A stretch of DNA of 64,000 bases from Dermanyssus gallinae (GCA_003439945.1 QVRM01005933.1:176001-240000); one strand, 5' to 3'. Numbered from the stretch's first letter, positions 1 to 12,132 are shown. Translations and numbers: made by a program. Notes: generated by a model not told the origin, from the letters alone.

Positions 1-2173
1 TTACGATTTCCACAGGCTATCTGTTTGTGCACTTTCCGCGATCTGTATAAGCTTCGTTGGATCAGAACGATTTTGGCGACCTTTTCCTGAGATGCAAACG
101 GCATTCTAATGCTTGACTACCTTCCAGCAGGAAAAGCGATAACTGGTGATACTCCGCACACAACACTCTTGAACCAGCAGAAGCAACGCATCATATAAAT
201 AAAACCCGCGATGATGAAGAGGACTGTGCTTTTCCACCACGTCAAAGCGCCCGCCCACACGTCTATTTTGTCTGGGATAAATTATACGAACTTAAGTTCT
301 GAATTGCCGAGCATTCCTCATATTCTTCAAACCCGGTCGCCTGCAACTACTATATGTTGAAAATCCCAAAAACAATCTCTCCTGGAATAGATATCAGAGC
401 AAAAAATATGTGGAATGAGCTATAGACGAGTATTTTACATAGGTCAAAACATTCTGAATATATTGCTCGAAGTATAAAGCCTATTGAGGATCGTTAGACT
501 ATTTGTGCTGAGTTTCGAGGGGGGGGGGGGCAGGGAAAGCATATACAACAACAATAAAATAGTATATAGGCTTTGTCCATCTATTTCTTATATTCTACGC
601 TACGAACGTTTTCATCCACTTTTTTAAGAGAGCTCACTGGAAATGCGGTAAGCACACACGAACACTATACCCGTTTGCAAGTGTGGGCCGGTAGTGATCA
701 CCTCACGATTTTACAAGATTGTATATTCAGGCGTGTCCTTAGTTTCGGTTTGTAGCACTTGCAGAATGGGAAGGTGGCTTTCCCACTTCTGAACAAGTAT
801 AAGTGGAAATTACCGTGCCCGGTGACAACTTGAGTAATGGAGAACGTCAACTTGCTACCTGCCCGGTTCACCCAGACCCTTATATCCGGGACCAGATTCC
901 TCACACGCTACTCGGGAGCTGCGTCCGTAATGGAGTACTATTCGGCCTGCCACTTAAAGAGGGCTATATTCCTTTTCTGTATTTTCCCATTTACCGGGTC
1001 TTTCCACAAGCTGCGTCGCTCAATTGCTTTCAAGTCCCAGTGGACTGTACTAAGCAGAGCGCAGACCACTGTGTTGACTGTTTTATAGGCCCTTATGTAC
1101 TCAAAGCAGGTACTCGTTGGGTTTTGCGCAGCGTCGCCCTGTTGCTGGCTGTGGACCGTACGGTTGACGGCTACACCAGGGCTGCGAAACTAACTATGGA
1201 CTCAGCCACCGACATAATAAGGCGCTTTATTACATCTCGTAGGCCGTAGCAATTTGGCTGGTCAGCTGGGCTCTCTTGCGCGAGCCCTTAGTAGCTTTCC
1301 TACTGTCAGACGTATGTGAGGTACACCTCAATCCAGGTCCATTTCGAGATAGCGGGCGGTATTGACACGCTATACCGCGTCATGGCCATCGAAAGTTAGT
1401 TTCGCGAGAGGGCACTTCCTTGGTATAGTTAGGGGGTGGCCTTACTCTAATTCGGCACCAGTGTTCGGCCAGCCCCTTTTATCTAGCCAGCGACCTCCAC
1501 CAGAGCGTCGTCCAGCCGTACAACCAGAGGTAAACCCCTAGTTTGAGACGGGGATTGGCGCAGGGCTGTCGCCTTGGTAATCACCCGCTCTATGGTCAAG
1601 AGGACTGATCGGCCAGTCTTTTTTCGTCTCCCTCTCAATAATGGGGCGTCGTTTTTATTTAGTCATTTTATATTATAGTTTATTTTTGGTACGTTAATGC
1701 ATTCACAAAGTTTAAAGAGTTAACTTCTACAAAAATATTTCTTGAGCTCGTTACAGATACGAAACGAATGTACCTTTTATGTATACCTCACTTAATAAAT
1801 ACTATGCATCGCTCTATGTTCGGTACTACACGTAGCAGAATAGGCATGAGCACCAACGGAAAAGCCAACGCCTATATTGATTGCATGTGTGTGCTAGAGT
1901 CTTCAGAGTATGCAATCTATTCGACTGTCCTGTCGGGCTTCTTAAATCGAACTTGTCTAAAAACGTCGTTATATTACTTTGTTTGATGTGGACAATCAGT
2001 GTTTCTTGGCAACGCCTGCGTATTAATTACCACTGAAAACAGAGAGCAGCATGTGGTACACCACTTCTTTGTACAGTTAGATGTGCTTTCTCCCATAGCG
2101 TCGGAATCGCCAGAGGACTGCGTGGCGTACGACCACCATATGTACTGACAGAAGCACACGTCCTGGCAGAACA

Positions 2174-2174
<1 letters not shown>
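1..2174. other. no gene recognised
   Basis: No protein, RNA or repeat family was recognised here. A 12-base G run lies at 519-530. On the minus strand, 291 to 1 is open for about 97 codons with one internal TAG and ends in TAA at the window edge; the product is not recognised. A plus frame at 803-1249 (148 codons) starts only at GTG and resembles nothing I know, so I treat it as chance. Confidence 0.5.

Positions 2175-2241
<67 letters not shown>
2175..2241. repeat. (TA)n array
   Basis: About 67 bp of pure TA. The two flanks are unrelated to each other, unlike the palindromic arrays elsewhere in the window. Confidence 0.97.
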
Positions 2242-2245
<4 letters not shown>

Positions 2246-4425
2246 AGAGTGAAACCTTCTAGATAGAAGAGGGAGCCCTATTTGATGCGGCAGTAGTTAG
2301 CGCAACGTCGCTAAAGCATCGAGATAAGACGGCTCACTCCATAAGTGGTTTCGAATTAGTTTCGTCAGGCCCCGGGAGATAAGCCAGCGGTGTCGGCATC
2401 TATATGTGTTCCACATGCAGTAGTTTATCTTTGCGCCCTGTGTGTGGTCCTAATAGTAATGTTCAGGTGGTTTGCACATAAAAAACGGGCTGACCTTTAG
2501 TATTTTATTGTAGGGTTTTATTCCAACCACTGCCTTGAAGACATACCCTTCTAACTACTCTCGACGACATGTTACCGAAATGTTCCTCTACCCCTGTTAC
2601 TGTTATGGGTGATGCAAATGCCGACGCCATTTCGGTCCGCAGCGTAGCGCATCATACATTATTCTTCTCCGCTAGAGACTTTTGCTTTGCGGTAGGCCGC
2701 ATAACCAGACATGCGTCTGGTACGTGCATTAACCACACTGCTGTTTTTAATTTCTCAAAGTTTACCACCATCCAGTCTGCAGTCTTAAAACGCAGCTTTT
2801 TCTCTAATTATTTCCCAGTTCTCATATCGCTTTGTGGAAATTCTGCGGCTGCTAAACTGTTCGCCGAGTTGTGCACAAATCCAAATAGAAGTTATAATAA
2901 GCTCAACATTGATATGTTCTCATGTCGCTTACACGATCATTTGTGGTTAGCGGTTTGTGATGCAGTCGACGTATATTTGGCATCCAACGCTTTCAGTAGT
3001 ATCCTGCTATTAATATACATAAACGTTTTTCGTCCATGTGGACCGACCTTTCACTGATACTTTGCTCCAAATTTACGCCAGCTGTGTCGCAGGGTTAATA
3101 AGATGTACAGCAGACATCGACAGTTGAGTTCAACGGCCTTGAGTACCGCCTATTATAGCAGTCGTCGCCGTTGCCTCAACATAATCTGCCCTACGAGGAC
3201 AGCATTCTATCATAATTGTTTTGAAGTATTGGTCCTCCCACTTCGACTACTCTGAGAATTTATCAACGGATTATGAAGTAGGAAACAGGATTCAGGGACT
3301 TTACCGTCCGCGTTATAAACTGGCGACGATAAAACCTTGGAAGACCCGTAATTGCAAACAAGTAATAATTACTGAAGAGCTAAAGTGTCGCTTTGGCTTG
3401 TTACGTGACACCATACAGTCGCTCACCGCCAGAAGAGCAGGAATACAGGAACCCTACTTGTTGAGGTATGTAAAATGATTATATATTCTCACATTCTGCT
3501 GTCACAGATTTTCTAGCAGGCGACCGACTTTGGTCCGTGACTTGTTCATCGGTCTAACATACTCGCAGTGGACAAATATACATGCTGAGTGTTTATATGT
3601 TAACATATAAAACTTCACAAGGTATTTTACCTATGAACATTGCCTTTCTACTAGTTCCTCAACCTAGTCGAACATCAGCTAGGAGTGCCCTCAGTACCCT
3701 TGAAGGCTAGTCAACACACACTTGCATGTTGCTTCTTTGAAACCTGGACCTGCAAAAAAAAGCTTAGATGCCTTACGAAGTAAAGGAGCACCTCTTTGTT
3801 CCGAGAAGAAGGGCGGCGATCCATATTGCTACGATACACAGGCCTACCTATAATACAAATGACATGATGTCTAGTCAACATAGAAAGCTGTGCAGAGATT
3901 AAAATGTCATGAACCATCATTCACCAATCAACGTTTTCCCTTGCTTACCATGGGCTATTACACCAGATCACCGCAGCAGTCCCAAATAGCTCTATCTAGC
4001 TTGGCCATTCTCGTAATTTCGAGGAACATGACTACACTCTTGAGAGCAGCTACCGGCGCTTCTGAGAACATCGCCTCTTGGCTCGCCCACTCAAGCTATT
4101 TCTAGGCCCGCAAGAGATCGCGGCAACTAAAATTGAAAATATTTAGTCTATGCCCTCACTGTGCGATGTGCGGAACCTAAGGCTTCGGAAAAGATAGATA
4201 CTAGGCGACTTCCTCACACAGGCAATGCATCCGACTTTCGGTGGTATTTTATAGACTTGATGGACGAGAATACAGTCGCACAGTTGCGCGGGTCCCCTGG
4301 ACAAGTGTCTGGGAGGCCTATTCCTACGCAGTATCAGAATCACTTTAAATATTAGGTTATTAGTGTTTAGTGCTTTGTGATTACTCTAAACCAGCACACT
4401 CTATGAAAGAAAGTCGCGCCTGAAC
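2242..4425. other. no gene recognised; one 162-codon ATG frame
   Basis: The longest frame runs 2569-3057 (+) from an ATG and is rich in Ser, Phe and Cys. It has no domain, repeat or signal peptide that I recognise. A frame of this length is expected by chance in 64 kb read six ways, so I do not call it a gene. Another unassigned frame is 3221-3478. Confidence 0.5.
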
Positions 4426-4438
4426 GAACGACGTTTAA
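4426..4438. repeat. eroded target-site duplication of SINE copy 2
   Basis: The block cgaacgacgttta at the 3' side of the minus-strand SINE matches cgaacatcgttta at 4624-4636 in 11 of 13 positions. Confidence 0.6.
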
Positions 4439-4623
4439 AAAGTGCTTCTTGGAGCTGACTCTAAGCCAACATTTCACGTTCACTGATTTTTGTTTGCATT
4501 GCTTTGTAAGGCGGACCCCATAAATACAAATGTGCAACGGTGGGGATCAAACCCGTGCAGCACCTATGTGTATCGTCCTCCGGTCGCAAGGTGCACGCGA
4601 ATACACCACGCCATCACCGGACT
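4439..4623 (-). mobile_element. tRNA-derived SINE, copy 2
   Basis: Read on the minus strand, this copy has a tRNA-like head with a B box (GGGTTTGATCCCC), then the family body (tttgtatttatggggtcc, then a gcaatgcaaa block) and an end near gtcagctcc followed by a short T-rich tail. It aligns over its length with the copies at 11920-12113 and 56736-56930. Degenerate duplicated flanks (4426-4438 and 4624-4636) mark it as an old retrotransposed insertion. It depends on a LINE partner for mobility, which is known for SINEs in general; the partner here is not established. Confidence 0.85.
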
Positions 4624-5100
4624 CGAACATCGTTTACGAAACACAAACAGCGTGCTTTGGGACAGACATTCACCCCTCCGCGTGTCTTACTGATTACGTG
4701 TCTATGTCAACTGCTCTGTGGCCGATTCGGCAATGCTGTGTCATGCAGAAGTTGACCGCGAGCAGGGCACGACGTAGGACCGGCGAAGCTGCTTCGCTGT
4801 ACACGCTGTACTGCAGCGGTGCATGATGCACAAGAACGTATTGCATTCCGCCGAACAGACAGCTGCGATTTGTCAAATCGTTAAAAAAACAGAACTCGTA
4901 AGATATCATTGCATTTTAATCGTATGATGTTGACATCGCCTTCCCGGGTTGGCTGGCTGGATCGCACTGGCTGTTCGTGTTGTAACTGGTGGAAGTCACC
5001 TCGCCGGAGCATAATGTAAATACGTAGGCCAGTACTCCCTATTTTGCCCTTTCTTTCTATTTCGAGCGATGATTTAGAGTAGGAATCATCACATACAAAA

Positions 5101-5419
<319 letters not shown>

Positions 5420-5589
5420 TTTGGGCTAGCGGCCGAATTATTTGACGACAATGTTGTAAATACACAAAGCCAATTATAAGTTAAAATGATGGGTGTGTTC
5501 AATGGCTTTACCCCATTTCCTCTCTTGTGCTCTACGTACCACTCATATAAAGCTAGCTACGCGCTCGAGATGTGCCGGACGAGCTGCTT

Positions 5590-5735
5590 TTATATTATTA
5601 ATGTTTCTATCACATCTTTGCGTCTAACATTATGAGGACCAAACAAAAATAAGAGGGATCAAACGGACGACACGCGGTAGATGGCAACGGTAACCAGTGC
5701 ACTACGCCCAAGACCTCGCCGCCACAGGACAGGAC
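5590..5735 (-). mobile_element. diverged tRNA-derived SINE, copy 4
   Basis: On the minus strand there is an A-box-like TAGTGCACTGG. About 40 bases later comes CGTTTGATCCC, close to a tRNA B box. The sequence after it (ttatttttgtttggtcc, then a gacgcaaaga block) resembles the body of the 11920 SINE. Divergence is high and I cannot see target-site duplications. It could instead be a separate tRNA-related family. Confidence 0.45.
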
Positions 5736-6209
5736 AGTGCTATCACTCTTGTTTGTTTGTGAGATCTTCTTCCCACACGAGGCTCCGTTCTCTTGTTGCC
5801 CTCTTCCAATGCTAGTTGTTATCCGATTTCTTAGCTAAACACAATGCAAGCATGTCGCAAATACTATCTTTCAGGCTCTGCTACGTTAATAAAATCCCCG
5901 TCCCCTAATCTTTTAACCTGGTATTCCCCGTATGTGTCTTGGTCATGTGGCGCACCGCTGTACAAAATGCGTTTTTTAATAATACTTACTGCGCAGGTAT
6001 CATCTAAATCATATTTGCGCATTGCAGGGGTACCTGCTTTAAACGCTCTTCCCGACTGTCCGAATAGTTGCAACGAACATGAGTTGAGGTTGACTGGTTC
6101 CAGTGAACTCAGTCTGTTTGCGTTTTTAAGTTGGCAATATATATATATTTATTTGTGTCTTTAAAAATACAATTGTCTTGTATGAACGTTTCAAATAATT
6201 ATACAAATA

Positions 6210-6890
6210 TTAAAAGTGGTTAAAGCTAACCTCCTGCGCGTCCGCACCTTGTCTGCACCGAGTCGCATCTGAAAGGCTATTCAACGACGGTACCGCAGCA
6301 CACGATGCCGCGTGGTACCTGGGGCATCTTTTACCACATCTTATACATATACATGTATCTGCAGGTGCATGAAACCCCTCCGTCACGCATAAAACGTGAT
6401 GAAAGCCATGAACAGCAAAGCGCGTGAGAACGTGTCGGTTCGTTCGTCCGGCCTGTTTCATGTCTCAGAGGTAATCGCACCCGTGCTATAGAAATCAGGA
6501 TCGATCTCCGCCATTTTCCCCTCCCAAGAGCTGATAAATTGCGCGTAGGCCGGAGTGGAAGGGAGTTTGAATCTACGCTTTAGGTCCTTTATAAGCAACG
6601 GCCTGTCACATAGCAGATAAACGTATCTGTTCAGCGATGTACCATGCAGACCTAGAGCTCGCTTCAGGAATGCAGGCTTAATCCGCTCGAGTTTTTCGAG
6701 TTGCGCCCACGAAAGATAATCCCAGATGACCTGTATTCCGTAGGAGGCGACTGGCGCTACTGTCATGTTGAACAAAGCTAGCGTCGTTCGTAGGGATAGT
6801 CTCGAAGGAGTTCGTATACTAACACTTGCAACCAGCGCTCGGCGCGCTCTGTCCATAATGTGCTCCACGAAGGACCGACCGTTTGTAGGG
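6210..6890 (-). pseudogene. LINE reverse-transcriptase C-terminal fragment (FRGG-type family)
   Basis: The minus frame 6868-6458 reads like the thumb and connection part of a non-LTR pol, with VAPVASYGIQVIWDYL followed by LERIKPAFLKRALGL. A second frame, 6461-6210, continues the same protein as VHGFHHVLC and then the knuckle-like CICIRCGKRCPRYHAASC (C-x2-C-x3-C-x4-H-x4-C), a layout known from LINE C-termini. One frame change separates the two near 6460. The catalytic domain is absent, so this is a dead 3' fragment. The 41943-42471 copy may be the upstream part of the same family. Confidence 0.8.
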
Positions 6891-8402
6891 AGTTTTTAAG
6901 TTAAAGTAGGGCAGTTTCAAAACGACGGATTTGTGGGTCCGTTTGTGTCCTAACCCTTTCTCTAATAATTTCTCCTCTAAGGTTCGTTAGAGTTCTGCTA
7001 GCCAGATGCTGACGTTGCTCTGCTGGCCAGCGGTTTCAATGACGCAGTGGCGTCTCTACGCTTCGCTCTCCGACTCCTATGACGATGCTAATTGGGCAGA
7101 AACACTGATGAGTTGGCGAGAACCTGTGTGTGTGCTTTTGCCCTTTAGCGCCGGGCAGCCTATCGATGTCGCCGTCCCGGAGAGCAGCACTCAACCGTCA
7201 TAGAAGGTCAACGGATCGGTCAACGGATCGAACCACTCGAAGCCGGCCATTGGCCTCGTCCGGTTAGCTTGTTTCTTCCACCATCAGCACTACCGCTACT
7301 ACAACTTAACTACTTTTGGTTTACCTTTTTTATTAAATGTCTATCCCTAGGTCGGGGAAGAGCCGGTGGGCCCAGGGTTCTGATGTGTTCGATGGCCGCT
7401 GGTGTTATGATTTATTTTTCGTGCCACTAAGCCTCTAAACGTGTCTGTCACCGGGATTCGGTTTGTCCTGTGAACACTTTTGGTTCTGTTTTGCCCGTGT
7501 TCGTATCTCGCTCGTCGTGGGCCATTGTTTCAGTGACCTTGCTTGCCATTGCGATAATGGCTGTCGTCTCGACCGTTGTATTGCATACAACGGTCGGGTA
7601 ACGATTCGTATTGCCAGTTTTCTTTACGCTTTCAGAAGCTTTTCCCGTTTCTCTTTAACCTCATAGCGCTTGGTCTCCACGTGTTGTAGGATCGACGTAG
7701 AGGTCGGTAGACTCTACCACAGTGGCGAGAAGTCTTCTCGTTCCTATCTGTTGCTCCGCGTGTCCGTGCCGCATCGGCAGGAGTTTGGCCAGCTTTACTG
7801 CCCTTGCGGTCACATTACTACTACAACTACTACGCATTCTACTACTCTAAGAGTCGGCTCTCGCCAGACAGGATCCATCCATTTCAAATGTTTCCGCCGG
7901 TATTGGCCCACTACGCTTCTTTCTCTCGCTCGATCCCTTTTTCTCTTTCTGGCTCCTTCTATCACGCGAGAATTCTCTGGCCTGCGTTTTGCCCCCGATT
8001 GCCCCACAAGCGGTGTCGGCGTGCTTCTAGCGCCGCTCAGCGTCGACCCATCCCATCGGCCGTAAAGCCAACTGCTATCCACGGCTGTCGTTGCGGTTGA
8101 CTCTGTAGCTCCGACTGCTGTCGCTTGTCCTGCTCGAGTCGCACGCGACTACCCTCAGAGCAGAGCCAAGCTAGCGGCAATAACAAATGGACCGTGCAGA
8201 CAGATCTCCCCTCCGCCAGGGGTCGATCCGGCCAGAGTTCCGTCTGGGGAGGTAGGAGGTCATTTCGGGGTCGCTGCCACCTCCACCACGATTGGCGGTA
8301 TCGTCGTCATTTGTCGTCATCTCATCTGCTTGAAATGGGCCGACTCTTCGCTGTGGCCGCTTCAATCTATGCGAGTGACGGGAACTTACGAAGGCATTGA
8401 GC
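6891..8402. other. moderately GC-rich spacer, possible 5' leader of the 8403 candidate
   Basis: No recognised coding sequence. It holds a duplicated ggtcaacggatc (about 7206-7229) and a perfect hairpin at 7570-7596. From about 7550 to 8400 it is richer in CG dinucleotides than its surroundings, which would fit a promoter or 5' untranslated region but does not prove one. Confidence 0.3.
7570..7596. repeat. perfect hairpin, 12-bp stem, 3-base loop
   Basis: cgaccgttgtat and its exact reverse complement flank a tgc loop. No U tract follows that would suggest a terminator. Confidence 0.85.
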
Positions 8403-8530
8403 ATGGAGGATGTCAAGTTTCCCTGCGCTTCCTTCCGTCTTTTGTCGGTCGTTCACGAACAGGTTAGGAAATACAATGATTGGAACTGCTTGGACTTGTT
8501 GCTGTTGGCGCCTTGTAGATTTTCACTCAG
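8403..8530 (+). CDS. candidate first coding exon, unknown protein
   Basis: An ATG in a strong context (A at -3, G at +4) opens a frame beginning MEDVKFPCASFRLL and ending in DLLLLAPCRFSL. It runs directly into CAG|GTAATA, a good splice donor at 8531. If unspliced, the frame stops two codons later at TAA, giving a 43-residue peptide. The CG-rich sequence upstream would fit a leader. I recognise no family, and I could not find the next exon. A chance combination of ATG and donor is possible; RNA evidence would decide. Confidence 0.3.
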
Positions 8531-9145
8531 GTAATATGTACACTTCGGTATTCAAACCGGAACGGCTCACGAAAAGCGCACGTTCCTTTTGCACAAGACT
8601 AGTGTGGACTGATTTAGAACCTTGGTCTTTTTTTACCGGAATGGCAACCTTAAAGACGCTTAAATAGCTCGGAAAATGTATACACATGTACGGTGTATTA
8701 TCGTTACGTCGACTGGGCTTATTCACTTTCGATAGAAAGTTGCTGACTATTTTGTATACACATTATATACCCTCATATGTGCCACCACACTATGCTGTTA
8801 ATTCACATTTTGCAAGCTTTGCAGCAGAATTAAATGGATTTGCCTAATGCTACCAACAATGCGTTAGATAGCATATTGCTTTTAGAAAACAAATGTTAGG
8901 AAACGTTTGTCTGTGAAATAAACGACGAGCAGGCATAGAAATATACTCTGGCTGATGCACTCACCAGGACACATTTTTTCAACTCGCTCCTAAGGTACTT
9001 TTTTCGCAGTATGAACACGAATAAACATCTCGTTGAACTCTTACTTGTTGCGGACGTTTATGTGCATTGACTACGTTTTGCAAGCTTTAATATTACCACA
9101 TACATTTTGCTATTGATGCGGCATTTCTCTATCACTTACAGAATC

Positions 9146-9197
9146 ACGTGTACTTTACTTGTTCCCAAAATACGTGTACTTTACTTGTTCCCAAAAT
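9146..9197. repeat. 26-bp tandem duplication
   Basis: Two identical copies of a unit starting acgtgtactttacttg, at 9146-9171 and 9172-9197. Perfect identity implies a recent duplication or an assembly slip. Confidence 0.95.
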
Positions 9198-9727
9198 GTT
9201 CAACTGTAGACATTCGCATACGCGATCTAAGGTTCGCTACGAACCGAAATGCATAGCGAAAAAGGAAATTGTAATGTCCCTGTTTCCTTGGAGAGCAACC
9301 CGAACCTATGCATGAATGTTGTGATTTTCTTGCAATGTACATTTTCCCTTTATTGTAAATAAAGCGCGTATTATGATATTATGATGATACACGGACGCTC
9401 GTTTTTTAGCTGACCTTTCCGAATGTGGCTAGATGCTGCCAAGTAAACGATACATACGGGTGTGTGTGTGTCTGTGCTTCACTATTCTTCAAAGGGTTGT
9501 CCTAAAAACGAGCTTAAATTCTCCTGTTTGAAAGTTTCCCTCACAATGAGGTCACTAGGTGCCCGACACAGACCGCCGGGAGCAAGAGATGGCAACAAGC
9601 CGTGTCGTTGCTTGTTGTGTAGACAGACAATGCAAGTCCTAGCCTAGTAGTTTTTGTCGACTAATGCAATTAGACTGTTCTAGTCGCCGGACAAAAGTCT
9701 TCTTTGGCCTAACTCTAGATTATCAGC

Positions 9728-9751
9728 GTTCGCTAGGCAACGGTGACGTCA
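9728..9751. promoter_or_regulatory. X-box-like site adjacent to a perfect CRE
   Basis: gttcgctaggcaac (9728-9741) resembles an RFX X-box with about one mismatch. Two bases later comes the full palindrome TGACGTCA (9744-9751), the CREB/ATF site. The close spacing resembles known RFX-CREB composite elements. No gene start is identified nearby, so function is inferred only from the motif. Confidence 0.25.
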
Positions 9752-10282
9752 CGACCCGTTGTTTGTATAGTGGGCATGTCACCCCTCCCACCCCCCGCCC
9801 CCCCTCATCCCCTGGGTCCTTGGGACATTTTGACGGCGACGAAGGAAAGGAGCTCAAGGCGCTCTCACCGAACAAGAACACCAGGACAAGATCAGAATGT
9901 AGCTTGCCTTGCAAAGGGAGGTGGAGAGAGTGAGAGAGAGGAACAAAAAGCAACGAAGAAGCCCCATCGGAGGCAAGATCAACGTGGTGGCTCATTTGCC
10001 TACGACCACCTGCGTACAGCTATTCGTAAACAACACAACAACAAAAACAACGTCTGAGTTGAACAGGTTTGCTCTTCGACGTTGAGAACACTTAACAATG
10101 CCGCTGCAGCGCACTCCGTATCAGCGAGTGCGGCGATGGCGGAGGCAATGGCTGTGTGCCATCGTACATCACAGGCTATACGGAGTGGAAGAATACGAAT
10201 TACGAGTCTGTCCTGCAGGAACTGCATACATTCATAGTGGAGAATCCCTGTGGGTTGTTCCTGCAGGACAGAGTGCAGGACA

Positions 10283-10284
<2 letters not shown>

Positions 10285-10314
<30 letters not shown>
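10285..10314. repeat. (TA)n array
   Basis: About 30 bp, preceded by repeated cctgcagga words (10211-10280). Confidence 0.95.
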
Positions 10315-10319
<5 letters not shown>

Positions 10320-10455
10320 CAGAGTCGCTGGCTGGACCGATAATCACGTAAACAACCCCTTCACAGCTGACACTTTCAGTGGCATACTCCTATGGTACGG
10401 CAATCACGATATTGGTACGGCATTTATTTTGGCAGCTCTGGTATATCAATGTCGG

Positions 10456-10520
<65 letters not shown>

Positions 10521-10730
10521 TAGAGTGGCTAGCTAGATGGCTAGATTGATATTCACACTGAATTCACCTTAACAGCTGACACTTTCAGCGGCATGCTTTT
10601 TCATGTAATGTGTATAGTATTGGTATTATTATCGTCATGTAAATAATATATGTTTAAGTAGTCACTAGCAAATCTGAGTGGTGTTAGCAACGTGAATTCA
10701 ACTTAACAGTGAACACTCTTACATATAATA
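10320..10730. repeat. three diverged tandem units with a shared core
   Basis: The core cttaacagctgacacttt and its variants occur at about 10358-10385, 10561-10594 and 10695-10720. Units one and two also share gctggctgga/gctagctaga words before the core. Unit one holds the 10459 TA array. This looks like a decayed satellite or a multiply duplicated element. Confidence 0.65.
10459..10518. repeat. (TA)n array
   Basis: About 60 bp lying between units one and two of the diverged tandem repeat. Confidence 0.96.
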
Positions 10731-11900
10731 GTATATATTATATTATAATAATAACCACGTCACAGTTACAGTTGGTATATATATAAGTAGAGACAACGGG
10801 GACACAAGCATAAGTGGACTTTTCGTCGACACGTCAACGTCGGGGCCCGGTCTACTTCAAGGCCAAATCACTACAGACAAAATAATCGAGCTTACTTTTC
10901 CTCAAGTGTGACAGTTGAGAGTATTGACAGATAGATATTCTAGTGCAATAGCTGGAGGCCGAACATCGGCTTCCATATACAGTATGAGCCTACTACAGTA
11001 GGAGACGTGCAGGAACCAATGCACTACATGACATACCGCTCGATCATCTGCTTTTGTCGATAGAAAGATAGATAAACCGGTATGACGGTAACGTCCATAC
11101 TATCCTGCATATACACATCTTCGACGTATAGTATATCGAAGCAGTTGTCGACGACGTACATGTCAGAAAGGCATGCACAACTTGTGATGAAAAGCCGCTA
11201 TGACCGCCGTTCTGCCAACAGCCAAAAGACCCCCTCGTTACAAGCGAGCGGTTCCTTTAGTTAGATGCCGAAATCCAATGCCGAAAATGACGACGAAACC
11301 CAAAGCTAGCCGAGCAGCCGTCATCGTGCAGCCTCTTCAGCGTTAAAAGATGTGTACACGTGTACGCAGGCTCGCGCCAACTTGTTCGACTTCGAATCAT
11401 CTTGGCGGTCGGATGGCGCTCCCTGTTCGAGGGCTAGACACGCGCTAGCTCCGTTGCCCCTTAGTCGCCTGCCGCCGGAGCCGCCAGCGCTGATGCCGGG
11501 GCTACGGCCACCGCCGGGGCAGGCGAACCATTAGGGCAGGCTACAAGCTGGTGGGAGCTCTGGCACCTTCCTTCATTCAACGTGCTTAAAAATAGTTCCG
11601 GGCGTTGTTCGCCGACGGAAATAGCAGCAGTGGATACACCACTGCTTGCCTCGTGCTCGGGGCTGGGCGACGAAGCCCAGCGAAACCTCCTCGAGCGGTT
11701 TTCAGCGCCAACCAAAACGACTCTGCCGACAACGTCGCTACTCGATTCGCTGTGGTATCTGTGCCGGGAGGTGGTCTGCTGAACAACCGGCGGGCGATGG
11801 GTGCGGCGCGCCCGTCAAGATCGCGCCCAAAATAGCGGGCGTCGACAAATTGAATGGGCAGGTTAGCGAAGGTAACGAAGTAGAAGCAGTAGTAGTAGTC
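10731..11900. other. spacer; CG-rich block 11340-11880
   Basis: No gene recognised. The block 11340-11880 is GC- and CpG-rich with several overlapping short frames, none with a known domain. It could hold a promoter or an unrecognised exon. Confidence 0.3.
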
Positions 11901-11919
11901 ATAGTAATATTAGTGGTCG
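11901..11919. repeat. target-site duplication, left
   Basis: atagtaatattagtggtcg, identical in 19 of 19 bases to 12114-12132 on the other side of the SINE. Confidence 0.95.
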
Positions 11920-12113
11920 AGTCGAGCCCGGTGGCGTGGTGGTGGCTTAAGTATGCGCCTCGCAACCGGAGGAGACACTAGATAGGTGCGCGGGTTCGAA
12001 CCCCACCGTTGCCCCACATTTGTATTTATGGGGTCCGTCCGTCTATGAAGCAATGTGAAAAACAGTTCCGTGGACGTTAAATGTTGGCTGAGGGTCAGCC
12101 TGAAAACATTACT
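11920..12113 (+). mobile_element. tRNA-derived SINE, copy 1 (youngest, perfect target-site duplication)
   Basis: The head carries an A box TGGCGTGGTGG (11932-11942) and a B box GGTTCGAACCC (11993-12003), spaced as in a tRNA gene; these are the internal Pol III promoter parts. The body runs through tttgtatttatggggtcc to gtcagcctgaaaa. A perfect 19-bp direct repeat flanks the element (11901-11919 and 12114-12132), as produced by LINE-type target-primed insertion. It is not an intact tRNA gene, because the acceptor and anticodon arms do not pair properly. Copies 2 and 3 align along its length, giving a family of about 190 bp. Confidence 0.93.
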
Positions 12114-12132
12114 ATAGTAATATTAGTGGTCG
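12114..12132. repeat. target-site duplication, right
   Basis: Exact repeat of 11901-11919, starting directly after the SINE tail. Confidence 0.95.

Larger units (their letters stand above)
8531..10284. other. spacer with tandem duplication and possible promoter motifs
   Basis: Contains a 26-bp tandem duplication (9146-9197), an X-box-like site beside a perfect CRE (9728-9751) and a C-rich stretch near 9781-9810. No coding sequence was recognised. Confidence 0.4.

Noticed and set aside
1..291. Minus-strand 97-codon frame with one stop, briefly compared with pogo/Tigger-type transposase ends
   Set aside because: Only a few scattered residues agree; similarity is not convincing.
2569..3057. 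162-codon frame with ATG
   Set aside because: Length is within chance expectation for 64 kb in six frames, with no recognised motif and no splice or promoter context.
11920..12003. Functional tRNA gene
   Set aside because: Pol III boxes are good, but arms do not pair properly and the sequence continues into a repeated SINE body with target duplications.
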